DNA of 64,000 nucleotides from Paludibacteraceae bacterium (GTDB taxonomy: Bacteria; Bacteroidota; Bacteroidia; Bacteroidales; Paludibacteraceae): assembly GCA_905233375.1 (NCBI GenBank), contig CAJOEJ010000008.1, positions 34,363-98,362 of the forward strand. The letters run 5' to 3'. Position 1 is the first letter of the stretch. Each line of letters opens with the position of its first letter. This document shows positions 50,750-59,609 of the stretch, one piece after another. The notes below the pieces were generated by a model, which was given only the letters and a program-made list of their open reading frames with translations, did not search any database and was not told the origin of the DNA. Made by a program: the position numbers and the translations under genes.

Positions 50750-51774
50750 AATTTTCATTATTAGTTCCAATATATAATGGAGAGAGATATTTAGAACGCT
50801 TGTTCATAAGTTTACTTTCTCAAGATATTCCGCATTCGGAGTATGAGATTGTTTGTGTAGATGATTGTTCAAAAGATCATTCTGTAGAAATCATTGAGCA
50901 TTATCAGTCTCAATATCCCAATTTTCGCCTTATCAAGAATAAGGTGAATAGTCGGATAGCTACAAATATAAACACGCTTGTAGAGGTTGCTTATGGAAAA
51001 TACATTTGGATCTTAGGGCAAGATGATTATATAGAGGAGAATTGTTTGAATGGACTATGGCAGAGGTTGGAAAAAGATAACTTAGATGTACTGGTATTCA
51101 ATTACCGTCGAGTGTATGAAGATGAGACCACGCAGACTGAATGCCTTGTGGTGCAACCATCTATAGCAATGCGAGGATTAGAGTGGATAAAACAACAGTT
51201 TGATAGCAGAGATTATTGCATGTATATGTTGGGATATGAATGGCGAGCTGTTTTTCGGACGGAGCATTGGCGAGGGCAGAATATTCGTTGTGTAGATGGT
51301 ATGAATTATGAAGATACAATTATTATGCTAAAAGCTATTGTTTATGCAAATGCAGTTGCATCTATAGAGGATATGTTGTACAATTATCGTATTAATGCTT
51401 TGTCTATTACATATTGGGAAAATTTTGTAAAGCGTGGTGATCTAATCTATGAATTTGCTTTTATGGTGGGACAAGAGGTGGAAGATTTCTATAATGACTT
51501 GGTGAAGATAGATGTGTATGTATCTGCAAATTTATACCGACATCTAAAGCATCGATATAATAATTTTACATTTGATTTGATAAGAACACCGATAGCCCAT
51601 AAGCGTGAGTTCTATCGATTGTTAGCGAAAAACCGTGAATTTGTTAAATCTAAAAGAGGTTATTTGAATTGGAAAGCAAAAATACTAACTAATCGAGTGC
51701 TTGGTTATCCGATAGCATGCCTATGTTATTATGGCTATAAGACATATAAAAATGTACATCATATGATTAAATAG
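50743..51774 (+). CDS. Family 2 glycosyltransferase
   Basis: The protein (343 residues) has LKFSLLVPIYNGERYLERL, VDDCSKDHSVEII and YIWILGQDDYIEENCL (DxD-like GQDD). The start is the ATG at 50743, which overlaps the preceding stop region. It is AT-rich, like 49-52 kb in general. Specificity unknown. Confidence 0.82.
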   Translation: MLKFSLLVPIYNGERYLERLFISLLSQDIPHSEYEIVCVDDCSKDHSVEIIEHYQSQYPNFRLIKNKVNSRIATNINTLVEVAYGKYIWILGQDDYIEENCLNGLWQRLEKDNLDVLVFNYRRVYEDETTQTECLVVQPSIAMRGLEWIKQQFDSRDYCMYMLGYEWRAVFRTEHWRGQNIRCVDGMNYEDTIIMLKAIVYANAVASIEDMLYNYRINALSITYWENFVKRGDLIYEFAFMVGQEVEDFYNDLVKIDVYVSANLYRHLKHRYNNFTFDLIRTPIAHKREFYRLLAKNREFVKSKRGYLNWKAKILTNRVLGYPIACLCYYGYKTYKNVHHMIK

Positions 51775-51792
51775 TCTTTAAATCTACTGATT

Positions 51793-52206
51793 ATGAAGGA
51801 AGAAACTATAAAAGATTGCAGGATTGTAGATATCCGTCGATATTCTGATACGAGAGGGTATTTGTCGGTGGTGGAGACTGGCTTGGATATTCCGTTTGAC
51901 ATTAAACGCGTGTATTATCTATACATGGTGCCGGAAGTAGCGAGAGGAGCGCATGCACATAAAGAACTGCAACAATTGCTCATCGCTACAAGCGGAAGTG
52001 TGGAAGTTATTATGGACGATGGACAAAATAAGAAGTCGTTCATGTTGGATCGACCATGGAAGGGACTGCTTATACCTCCCGGACTTTGGCGTGACTTAGT
52101 GAACTTCTCCGATGGGGCGGTGCTGATGTGTCTTGCTTCCGAGAAGTATGATGAAAATGATTACATCCGTAATTACGATGAGTTTTTGAAATACAAAGGA
52201 TTATGA
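51793..52206 (+). CDS. fdtA: dTDP-4-keto-6-deoxyglucose 3,4-ketoisomerase
   Basis: The 137-residue cupin has the WxcM/FdtA pattern [40 protein letters not shown] and [15 protein letters not shown], with the conserved His residues of the active site. It converts dTDP-4-keto-6-deoxy-glucose to the 3-keto sugar aminated by FdtB. It overlaps the acetyltransferase downstream by 4 bp. Confidence 0.9.
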   Translation: MKEETIKDCRIVDIRRYSDTRGYLSVVETGLDIPFDIKRVYYLYMVPEVARGAHAHKELQQLLIATSGSVEVIMDDGQNKKSFMLDRPWKGLLIPPGLWRDLVNFSDGAVLMCLASEKYDENDYIRNYDEFLKYKGL

Positions 52207-52652
52207 TTCACAGATTTGCTGATTGTCAGGCACAGGTGCCGGAGAGTACAAACATTTGGCAGTTTTGCGTAGTGCTGCCAGAAGCGAAGATAGGGGAGAA
52301 CTGTAACATATGCAGTCATTGCTTTATAGAGAATGAGGCAGTGGTTGGTAATAACGTCACTATCAAGTGTGGGGTACAAGTGTGGGATGGAGTGACGATA
52401 GAGGATAATGTACAAATCGGAGCCAATGTAACATTTACGAATGATAAATACCCTCGTGCAAAGAATCCGAATTGGAAACTTGTACCGACTATTATCAAGA
52501 AAGGTGCAAGTGTCGGTGCAGGAAGTACAATCGTGTGTGGCGTGACCATAGGTGAGAATGCAATGATTGGTGCAGGAAGTGTAGTAACAAAGGATATTCC
52601 GTCAGGAGAACTTTGGTATGGAAACCCTGCAGAGTTCGTGAAGAAAATGTAA
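52203..52652 (+). CDS. fdtC: dTDP-3-amino-3,6-dideoxyhexose N-acetyltransferase
   Basis: The 149-residue left-handed beta-helix protein ([54 protein letters not shown]) matches FdtC/QdtC, which acetylate the 3-amino group. With fdtA beside it and fdtB at 20 kb, the pathway to dTDP-Fuc3NAc or Qui3NAc is complete from the 4-keto intermediate; rmlA and rmlB are not in the window. Confidence 0.85.
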   Translation: MIHRFADCQAQVPESTNIWQFCVVLPEAKIGENCNICSHCFIENEAVVGNNVTIKCGVQVWDGVTIEDNVQIGANVTFTNDKYPRAKNPNWKLVPTIIKKGASVGAGSTIVCGVTIGENAMIGAGSVVTKDIPSGELWYGNPAEFVKKM

Positions 52653-52663
52653 TAATTATTAAG

Positions 52664-53564
52664 ATGGCATTTACAACCCCTATATTACTAATCACCTTCA
52701 ACCGTCCGGATCATACAAGACGCGTACTGACGGAGATTCTAAAACAAGAACCTCAATCGATCTATGTTTGCCAAGACGGCGCACGTGAAGGAAATGAAAA
52801 CGACCGCATCAAGTGCCAAGAAGTGCGTGATGTGGTGAGTGAGTTAACTGATGCTTATGCAGTTAATCACCCCAATTTTACACTATACACTTTACACCAT
52901 AAACAAAACCTCGGCTGTGGTCCCGGTCCGCAAGCCGGAATCACTTGGTTCTTTGAGAACGTGGAGCAGGGTATCATCATGGAAGATGACTGTCTGCCGC
53001 ATCCGGATTTCTTTGGATACTGTGAGGAACTATTGAATAAATATAAACATAATCCGCGAGTGCAGTTCATCAACTCTACTCTTTATCATGATCGTTGGAG
53101 ATGCGAGGGCTCGTACGGATTCAGTCATTACATGGTAACCGGAGCATGGGCAGCATGGAGAAGTACCTGGCAAGGGTTTGATTTGGACTTATTGGATCTA
53201 AACGCATGGAAATTCAGACAACAGGTGCTGCTTCAAAGTAAAGGAGATACAAGCGGATAAGTCAAAGAAAAGCTATTGGGACTATCAGATGCAGATCCTT
53301 CTGTTTAGAAATAATGCGCTGACGATTCATCCGGCTGTGAACCTTATATCCAATATCGGTTTTGATGCCGAAGGCACCCATACTACTTGGAATGACGGAC
53401 GTGGCGATAAAGAAGTATATCCGATATTACCGCTTCAGCATCCGGCATCCATGCGTGTCGATTGCGATATGGATGCAGATTGCTTCGCCAAAAGAAAATC
53501 AAGGGGTTGGCTGATGGACACATTATCGTTTATAAAACTTCATACATTAAACATCATACATTAA
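52664..53564 (+). pseudogene. Glycosyltransferase broken by a +1 frameshift
   Basis: The first part (52664-53260) encodes a GT-A domain (TPILLITFNRPDHTRRVL, NLGCGPGPQAGI, IIMEDDCLPHPDFF) and stops at TAA. The family's C-terminal part continues in the +1 frame from about 53245 to 53564 (SYWDYQMQILLFRNNAL, LISNIGFDAEGTHT). One extra base somewhere in 53220-53240 would explain this. The first half also contains a period-7 repeat encoding FTLYTLHHK, and the last codons lie in another repeat. A sequencing error cannot be excluded. Confidence 0.75.
52875..52909 (+). repeat. Five-unit period-7 repeat inside a glycosyltransferase gene
   Basis: ATTTTAC, ACTATAC, ACTTTAC, ACCATAA, ACAAAAC; encodes a loop just before the conserved NLGCG. 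Confidence 0.75.
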
Positions 53565-53568
53565 ACAT
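53541..53568 (+). repeat. Perfect 14-bp (two 7-mers) tandem repeat at a gene start
   Basis: CATACAT, TAAACAT, CATACAT, TAAACAT, followed by G to complete the ATG of the next gene at 53567. Confidence 0.85.
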
Positions 53569-54892
53569 GCGAATTTTATTCGTTAATACAAATGACATTT
53601 CCGGTGGCGCAGCGCGGGCAGCGATGCGCATCATGCGTGGTGTGCAGCAGAGTGGTGTAGAGGCACGGATGTTTGTGAAGGATAAATACTCTAAATCACC
53701 GGATGTTATTCCGTTAAGCACTTATACTCCATCATCTAATTGGCTGCTTGATATTTTCAAATGGGTAATTCAGAAATTCAAGAATCGGTATCACTTGTTC
53801 AAGTGGTATCCATACAAGCGCACCAAACAGAATGTCTTTATGTCCGATTTGCGGCATACTGATATCCATGGCGCGTTGCAGAAGATGGATTACGATATCG
53901 TGCATCTGCATTGGATAAACAATCGTTTCTTGGATATCTGCGAATTAGCAAAGATCCATAAGCCCATTGTCTGGACGCTGCATGACTCTTGGCCTTTCTG
54001 CGGAGTGTGCCATTATTTCCTTGATTGTGAGAAGTACCAAACGCATTGTGGTGCCTGTCCGATGTTGGGGTCGCGTAAAGAGCGGGATTTGGCATATGAA
54101 GTGTTTGAAAAGAAGATGGAAGCGTATAAGGATTTAAATCTTCATATCGTAACACCAAGCAGATGGTTGGGAAACTCAGCAAAGAAGAGTGCTTTGTTAG
54201 GGAGATTTCCTGTACATGTAATACCAAACTGCATCGATACGGACTTATTCCGTCCATTAGTTAAGGACGAAATCCGAGTTATTGCCGAGCGTCAAGAAAA
54301 CGCGGTGGTTAGGCGCGTTTTTAGCGAGGCGACGCAGGAGAAAGGGCTTGCAAAGCCTTTGATCCTATTCGGAGCGATGAATGCTGCGACGGACAGGATA
54401 AAAGGCTTTGCAAGCCTTTTATCCGCACTACGATTATTGGATAATCAGGGATTTGATGCACAACTTATGGTGTTTGGTGCTAATGCGCAAGAGTTACCCA
54501 TGAAGTTTGAACATATTGATGTAACCTTTGTCGGATATATCCATGATAGTCGTATATTAGCAGCCATATATACCGTAGCGGATGTGATGGTGGTGCCGTC
54601 TTTGACAGAGAACCTATCCAATGCTATTATGGAAAGTCTTTCTTGCGGAACACCAGTTGTCGCTTTCGGTATTGGAGGTAATAGTGATATGATAGAGCAT
54701 AAGCAAAATGGATATTTGGCTGCGGAACATGATAGTAAAGATTTGGCAAAAGGGATAGAGTGGTGTTTGCAACACAATGGAAATGGAGCATTGAGCAAGA
54801 ATGCACGAAAGAAAGTGTTGGATAACTATACGATAGATATCGTGACGGAACAATATAAAAATCTATATCAATCGATATTATGCAAGGAATAA
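53567..54892 (+). CDS. Family 4 glycosyltransferase
   Basis: The protein (441 residues) is a GT-B retaining enzyme: MRILFVNTNDISGGAARAAM, HLHWINNRFLDI, TPSRWLGNSAK, HVIPNCIDTDLF, LILFGAM and MESLSCGTPVVAFGIGG near the C-terminus (the E-x7-E region reads PSLTENLSNAIMESL). Two related 29-bp palindromes lie in the coding sequence at 54337 and 54396, and the segment between CIDTDLFRP and LILFGA is about 14 residues longer than I would expect. The start coincides with the end of a 14-bp repeat. Confidence 0.88.
   Translation: MRILFVNTNDISGGAARAAMRIMRGVQQSGVEARMFVKDKYSKSPDVIPLSTYTPSSNWLLDIFKWVIQKFKNRYHLFKWYPYKRTKQNVFMSDLRHTDIHGALQKMDYDIVHLHWINNRFLDICELAKIHKPIVWTLHDSWPFCGVCHYFLDCEKYQTHCGACPMLGSRKERDLAYEVFEKKMEAYKDLNLHIVTPSRWLGNSAKKSALLGRFPVHVIPNCIDTDLFRPLVKDEIRVIAERQENAVVRRVFSEATQEKGLAKPLILFGAMNAATDRIKGFASLLSALRLLDNQGFDAQLMVFGANAQELPMKFEHIDVTFVGYIHDSRILAAIYTVADVMVVPSLTENLSNAIMESLSCGTPVVAFGIGGNSDMIEHKQNGYLAAEHDSKDLAKGIEWCLQHNGNGALSKNARKKVLDNYTIDIVTEQYKNLYQSILCKE
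54337..54424 (+). repeat. Pair of 29-bp palindromes within the GT4 coding sequence
   Basis: 54396-54424 is a perfect palindrome with 13-bp arms (GGATAAAAGGCTT) and a TGC loop. 54337-54365 matches it at 23 of 29 positions. They are 30 bp apart, similar to paired REP-type elements. Confidence 0.75.
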
Positions 54893-54894
54893 CT

Positions 54895-56340
54895 ATGAGA
54901 AATATTAAATCCTTATTTGCGAATAAGTATTTTCGTATAACAATTAGTGTTTTAATGTGGGCTATCGTTCTACTCCCTATGATATGGTCTGTCTTACGTG
55001 TGGGAATCGGGCAAGACTCCGGTTATTATCTATGTATGGCAGAACGAATAGCAGATGGTTATATACCATATCGAGATTTGCGACTTTTATATCCTCCATT
55101 ATGGTTTTATATTGAAGCATTTTATAAATTTGTATTTAATATCCCCAATGGAGTATATTGGCCATATCTAATTTTGTTGTATGCTTTTCAAATATCTAAT
55201 GCGTACTTGTTATACCGTTTATTGTCTCTAACAAACGTCAAAAAGCATTATGCTATTTTAGCAGCGTGGTGTTATTTGCTAATGTCTCATTGGTTAGACG
55301 GAAATGATGTATTAATCGAGATACCCTCTATTACATTTTGTCTATTATCGTGCGTACTCTTATTTAAGTATAAAGAGCGTAATTACTGGCACTTCCTATG
55401 GATAGGAAGCATATCAGCATGCTCTTTTTTAGTTAAGCAATACGGATTGGGGACATTTGTACTATGTCTATACATAATGATTTTCTTATCAAAATGCAAC
55501 AAGCAGCAAATTTTTACCTATATATTGGGATATATTCTACCTATCGCTATATGCCTATTAATATGGGGCAACTTGTTCGTCAATAATGTTATACTGAATG
55601 GATATGGCACTCAGACAGCAATAGAAGCAGGTCTGGAATTATCAATCGCAAGTAAATTGTCTTCAATATTCGGGAATTTGAATTACTTCTGCTATATGGT
55701 TTGCCCTATAGTATATGTAGGTTGGATGTTTGTAGTAAAAGCCTATAAACAAAATAGATTACCATACTTGATATTTATATACTGTGGAATATTAGGTTTT
55801 TCTCTTATTTTTTATTTTACTGGATGGCAATTACACTATTATCAATATCTTCTACCGTTTTCAATATTGTTAATGGTAGAGTTGATGCATCTGACAGAAA
55901 AATCAAAATGGAAATATTTTATTTTTATCATGGTCGGATGGATTATAATGGTGTCATTCTATAAAACATATAATAATCGGGTTTTTAAACAATATATAAA
56001 AGGGATACAAAAAGAACACCAGGAACAATTAGCGCAAGACATTATGCAATATGTGCGAACTGATGAAACGATATATATAGTACATGGGAGCCTGACACCT
56101 ATATATTTTTTAACAAACACGCTCCCTCCTAATTTAGCAACAATAGGTTATGATTGTGCACCTCTTACATTAAATGAAAATAGAGCGATGCAACAAATCC
56201 AATCCGCAGATTGGGTGTTGCGATATTCTAAGGATTATCCATATGAATGCTTTTTCACGGATTCCTTAAAACACTATGTGGAGAAATATCCTGCCATATG
56301 TTTACAGGATAGCGCAATTTTGCTTCATAGAATGCACTAA
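54895..56340 (+). CDS. Multi-spanning membrane protein, GT-C-like
   Basis: The protein (481 residues) has about 10-11 transmembrane helices and, after the first, GQDSGYYLCMAERIADGYIP and YRDLRLLYPPLWFYIE, a typical GT-C glycosyltransferase or O-mannosyltransferase opening with an Asp in the first loop. It is very AT-rich. It could instead act in polymerisation of the O-chain. No closer assignment is possible. Confidence 0.65.
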   Translation: MRNIKSLFANKYFRITISVLMWAIVLLPMIWSVLRVGIGQDSGYYLCMAERIADGYIPYRDLRLLYPPLWFYIEAFYKFVFNIPNGVYWPYLILLYAFQISNAYLLYRLLSLTNVKKHYAILAAWCYLLMSHWLDGNDVLIEIPSITFCLLSCVLLFKYKERNYWHFLWIGSISACSFLVKQYGLGTFVLCLYIMIFLSKCNKQQIFTYILGYILPIAICLLIWGNLFVNNVILNGYGTQTAIEAGLELSIASKLSSIFGNLNYFCYMVCPIVYVGWMFVVKAYKQNRLPYLIFIYCGILGFSLIFYFTGWQLHYYQYLLPFSILLMVELMHLTEKSKWKYFIFIMVGWIIMVSFYKTYNNRVFKQYIKGIQKEHQEQLAQDIMQYVRTDETIYIVHGSLTPIYFLTNTLPPNLATIGYDCAPLTLNENRAMQQIQSADWVLRYSKDYPYECFFTDSLKHYVEKYPAICLQDSAILLHRMH

Positions 56341-56356
56341 TATTAATATTTGAATA

Positions 56357-57121
56357 ATGAAAGCAGTAATTTTAGCGGGTGGATTTGGAACTCGCATTAG
56401 TGAAGAAAGTCATTTGAGGCCGAAGCCGATGATAGAAATCGGAGGGAAACCAATCTTGTGGCATATCATGAAATGGTATAGCAAGTTCGGCATCAATGAG
56501 TTTATCATCTGTGCCGGATATAAGCAGGATGTGATTAAGGAGTGGTTTGCGAACTATTTCATTCACACATCTGATATCACCTTTGACTTCACTAACGGAC
56601 GCGATATCATCGTACATAGTCAGCATGCTGAGCCGTGGAAGGTGACAGTAGTGGACACCGGACTGAACACCATGACAGGAGGACGTGTGAAGCGTATCCA
56701 GCAATATGTAGGCGATGAGGTATTCTGTCTTACTTATGGTGATGGTGTAAGTGATGTGGATATAGAGAAGTTGATAGCGTTTCATAAGGCCGAAGGACAT
56801 ATAGCTACGCTGACCGGTGTTCAGCCGGAGGGCAGGTTCGGCATAATGGACTTCGATGGTACGAACATTCAGTCGTTCCGTGAAAAGAATAAGGATGATA
56901 GTGGCTGGATCAACGGCGGGTTCTTTGTGCTGGAGCCGAAAGTGTTCGACTATCTGACAGGAGATGATTGTGTATTTGAGCGTGAACCGTTGACTCGGTT
57001 GGCAAAAGAAGGACAATTAGATTGCTACAAGCACGAAGGCTTCTGGCAATGTATGGATACCTTGCGTGAAAAGGAGAAGTTGGAAGCACTGTGGGCATCC
57101 GGAAATGCTCCCTGGAAATAA
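56357..57121 (+). CDS. rfbF: Glucose-1-phosphate cytidylyltransferase
   Basis: The 254-residue enzyme starts MKAVILAGGFGTRISEESHL and has RPKPMIEIGGKPILWHIM, TYGDGVSDVD and WQCMDTLREKEKLE, clear RfbF features. It makes CDP-glucose from glucose-1-phosphate and CTP, the entry to 3,6-dideoxyhexoses. Confidence 0.95.
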   Translation: MKAVILAGGFGTRISEESHLRPKPMIEIGGKPILWHIMKWYSKFGINEFIICAGYKQDVIKEWFANYFIHTSDITFDFTNGRDIIVHSQHAEPWKVTVVDTGLNTMTGGRVKRIQQYVGDEVFCLTYGDGVSDVDIEKLIAFHKAEGHIATLTGVQPEGRFGIMDFDGTNIQSFREKNKDDSGWINGGFFVLEPKVFDYLTGDDCVFEREPLTRLAKEGQLDCYKHEGFWQCMDTLREKEKLEALWASGNAPWK

Positions 57122-57160
57122 CGAGTGAATGACTGAACGAATGAAAGAATGAACGATATG
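57121..57160 (+). repeat. Period-8 repeat between rfbF and rfbH
   Basis: ACGAGTGA, ATGACTGA, ACGAATGA, AAGAATGA, ACGATATG; the last units contain the start codon region of rfbH. Confidence 0.7.
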
Positions 57161-58501
57161 ACACGTAAAGAAGAACTGAAAAAGCAAATATTAGATTTAA
57201 CTCGAGAGTACTATCATGAGGTGCATGAAGTGAAGCCGGAGTTTGAGGAGGGGAAGACGTTCGTGAACTACGGAGGACGGTACTTTGACGATGAGGAGAT
57301 GGTGAATCTTGTGGATTCGTCGTTGGACTTTTGGTTGACTGCCGGACCATGGGCACACAAGTTCGAGACACGTTTGGCAAAGTGGTTGGGCGTGAAATAT
57401 TGCGCGGTGACCAACTCCGGAAGTAGTGCGAACTTGTTGGCGTTCTATGCGTTGACATCTCCGAAACTCGGTGAACGTGCTATCAAACGTGGTGACGAGG
57501 TGATCACGGTAGCTGCAGGATTTCCGACGACAGTGAATCCTATTATTCAGTTCGGTGCGGTACCGGTGTTCGTGGATGTGAAGACGAGTACGTTTGACAT
57601 CGACGAGAGTCAACTGGAGGCAGCGTATAGTCCGAAAGTGAAGGCTGTGATGTTGGCACATTCGTTAGGCAATCCGTTCGATCTCAAAGCAGTAAAAGCA
57701 TTCTGCGACAAGCATTGTTTGTGGTTGATTGAGGATAACTGCGACGCGTTGGGTTCGGAGTACACGATTGACGCTGTGACCAAGAAAACAGGTACGTGGG
57801 GGCATATCGGCACGAGCAGTTTCTATCCTCCGCATCACATGACGATGGGTGAGGGTGGTGCTGTCTATACCGATGATCCGCTGCTGGATAAGATTGTGCG
57901 TTCGTTCCGCGACTGGGGACGCGACTGCTGGTGCGTCGGAGGCGTGGATAACACATGTAAGATGCGCTTCACGGGTAAGTTCGGGGAACTGCCGGAAGGA
58001 TATGACCATAAGTACGTGTATAGTCATTTTGGCTTCAACCTGAAGATCACGGACATGCAAGCGGCAATCGGTTGTGCGCAGTTGGAAAAGCTGGATCGGA
58101 TTGTGGAGGCGCGTAGGAAGAACTGGCAGACGTTGTATGATGGACTGAAGGACCTGCCGCAGTTAATGATGCCGGAGCCGGAAGAGGGTAGCAACCCGAG
58201 TTGGTTCGGGTTCCTGATTGCAGTGCGTCCGGAGGCTGGGTTCACACGCAATGAGTTGACGGGATTCCTGGAGAGTCGCAAGATTCAGACGCGTAATTTG
58301 TTTGCCGGTAATCTGTTGCGGCATCCGGCATTCGATGAGATGCGCAAGAGTGGTGAAGGTTATCGCGTAGTGGGTGAACTGAAGAACACTGACTTCGTGA
58401 TGAACAACGGATTCTGGATTGGCGTGTATCCGGGCATGAAGCCGGAGATGCTGAACTGGATGATAAAGAGTATAAGAGAGTTTTGCTTAAATCATAAATG
58501 A
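57149..58501 (+). CDS. rfbH: CDP-4-keto-6-deoxyglucose-3-dehydratase (E1)
   Basis: The 450-residue enzyme is an aminotransferase-fold dehydratase. As in known RfbH/AscC enzymes, the PLP lysine is replaced by His (SFYPPHHMTMGEGGAV), which marks a PMP-dependent dehydratase, and iron-sulfur ligands are present in RDWGRDCWCVGGVDNTCKM. It forms the 3-deoxy glucoseen intermediate. The E3 reductase partner (AscD/RfbI) is not in this window. A second ATG at 57158 is possible as start. The stop overlaps rfbG (ATGA). Confidence 0.95.
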   Translation: MNDMTRKEELKKQILDLTREYYHEVHEVKPEFEEGKTFVNYGGRYFDDEEMVNLVDSSLDFWLTAGPWAHKFETRLAKWLGVKYCAVTNSGSSANLLAFYALTSPKLGERAIKRGDEVITVAAGFPTTVNPIIQFGAVPVFVDVKTSTFDIDESQLEAAYSPKVKAVMLAHSLGNPFDLKAVKAFCDKHCLWLIEDNCDALGSEYTIDAVTKKTGTWGHIGTSSFYPPHHMTMGEGGAVYTDDPLLDKIVRSFRDWGRDCWCVGGVDNTCKMRFTGKFGELPEGYDHKYVYSHFGFNLKITDMQAAIGCAQLEKLDRIVEARRKNWQTLYDGLKDLPQLMMPEPEEGSNPSWFGFLIAVRPEAGFTRNELTGFLESRKIQTRNLFAGNLLRHPAFDEMRKSGEGYRVVGELKNTDFVMNNGFWIGVYPGMKPEMLNWMIKSIREFCLNHK

Positions 58502-58515
58502 TAAATCATAATTTT
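58488..58515 (+). repeat. Period-7 repeat at the rfbH/rfbG overlap
   Basis: TAAATCA, TAAATGA, TAAATCA, TAATTTT; contains the rfbH stop and the rfbG start. Confidence 0.75.
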
Positions 58516-59592
58516 GAAATATTAAAATCGTTTTACGCTGGAAAGCGAGTTTTAATCACCGGACACACGGGATTCAAAGGATCTTGGCTGTCGATATGGT
58601 TGCACGAAATGGGCGCGGAGGTGATTGGTGTGGCGTTAGAGCCAAGCACCGATAAGGATAACTTCGTACTTTCCGAAATCGGCAGCAAAATCAAAGCAGA
58701 TTTGCGTGCAGACATCCGTGATGCAACAGCCATGCAGCGGATATTTGATGTGTACCAGCCGGAGATAGTGTTCCATCTCGCAGCGCAGCCATTGGTGCGG
58801 TTGAGTTATGACGAGCCGGTGGATACATGGCAGACGAATGTGATGGGAACGATAAACGTGATGGAAGCATTTCGGCATTGCGAGAGTGCGAAAGTGGCAG
58901 TGATGATCACGACGGACAAGTGCTATGAAAACCGCGAGACGAATCATGCGTACACCGAGGACGAGCCGATGGGTGGTTATGATCCATATAGCAGTAGCAA
59001 GGGCGCATGCGAGATTGCTATCAGCAGCTGGAGACGGAGTTTCATGAATCCGGCTGCGTATGAGAAACATGGCAAGGCTATTGCCAGTGTGCGAGCCGGA
59101 AACGTGATTGGTGGTGGTGATTGGGCAAAGGATCGGATCATTCCGGATTGCATCCGTGCGATAGAAGCCAACGAACCGATTAAGATTCGCAATCGTCATG
59201 CGGTACGTCCTTGGCAGCATGTGTTGGAGCCGTTGAGCGGGTATCTGTTGCTTGCGCAAAAGATGTGGGAGAATCCTACGGAATACTGCGAGGGTTGGAA
59301 TTTTGGTCCGAAGATGGATGCGGTGGTGCCGGTATGGGATGTGGCGACGATGTTGACGAAGGAGATGGGGCGCGGAGAGTTGCTCGACCAGACGGATCCG
59401 AATGCACCGCATGAGGCGAATCTGCTGATGCTTGATATCACGAAAGCGCAGACGAGATTGGAATGGAAACCGAGATTGACTACGGCTGAGGCTATCGCTT
59501 TAACCGCTGACTGGTACAAGCGCTATCATGGCGAGTTTGTGTATGATATTTGTGTAGATGAGATAAGAAAATATCTGACAGCTGACAACTGA
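58498..59592 (+). CDS. rfbG: CDP-glucose 4,6-dehydratase
   Basis: The 364-residue SDR has VLITGHTGFKGSWLSIWLHE (NAD-binding), ITTDKCYENRE (TDK), YDPYSSSKGACE (YxxxK) and RAGNVIGGGDWAKDRIIPD, which are specific for RfbG. It makes CDP-4-keto-6-deoxyglucose. rfbF, rfbH and rfbG form a contiguous set. Its first codons and its last codons are both repeat-derived. Confidence 0.95.
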   Translation: MINHNFEILKSFYAGKRVLITGHTGFKGSWLSIWLHEMGAEVIGVALEPSTDKDNFVLSEIGSKIKADLRADIRDATAMQRIFDVYQPEIVFHLAAQPLVRLSYDEPVDTWQTNVMGTINVMEAFRHCESAKVAVMITTDKCYENRETNHAYTEDEPMGGYDPYSSSKGACEIAISSWRRSFMNPAAYEKHGKAIASVRAGNVIGGGDWAKDRIIPDCIRAIEANEPIKIRNRHAVRPWQHVLEPLSGYLLLAQKMWENPTEYCEGWNFGPKMDAVVPVWDVATMLTKEMGRGELLDQTDPNAPHEANLLMLDITKAQTRLEWKPRLTTAEAIALTADWYKRYHGEFVYDICVDEIRKYLTADN

Positions 59593-59609
59593 TTACTGAA
59601 TACTAAAAT
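59575..59609 (+). repeat. Period-7 repeat between rfbG and the next gene
   Basis: CTGACAG, CTGACAA, CTGATTA, CTGAATA, CTAAAAT, then G; the last unit completes the ATG at 59608. Confidence 0.8.

Noticed and set aside
53220..53290. Programmed ribosomal frameshift in the glycosyltransferase
   Set aside because: No slippery heptamer or downstream structure is apparent; decay or a read error explains it better.
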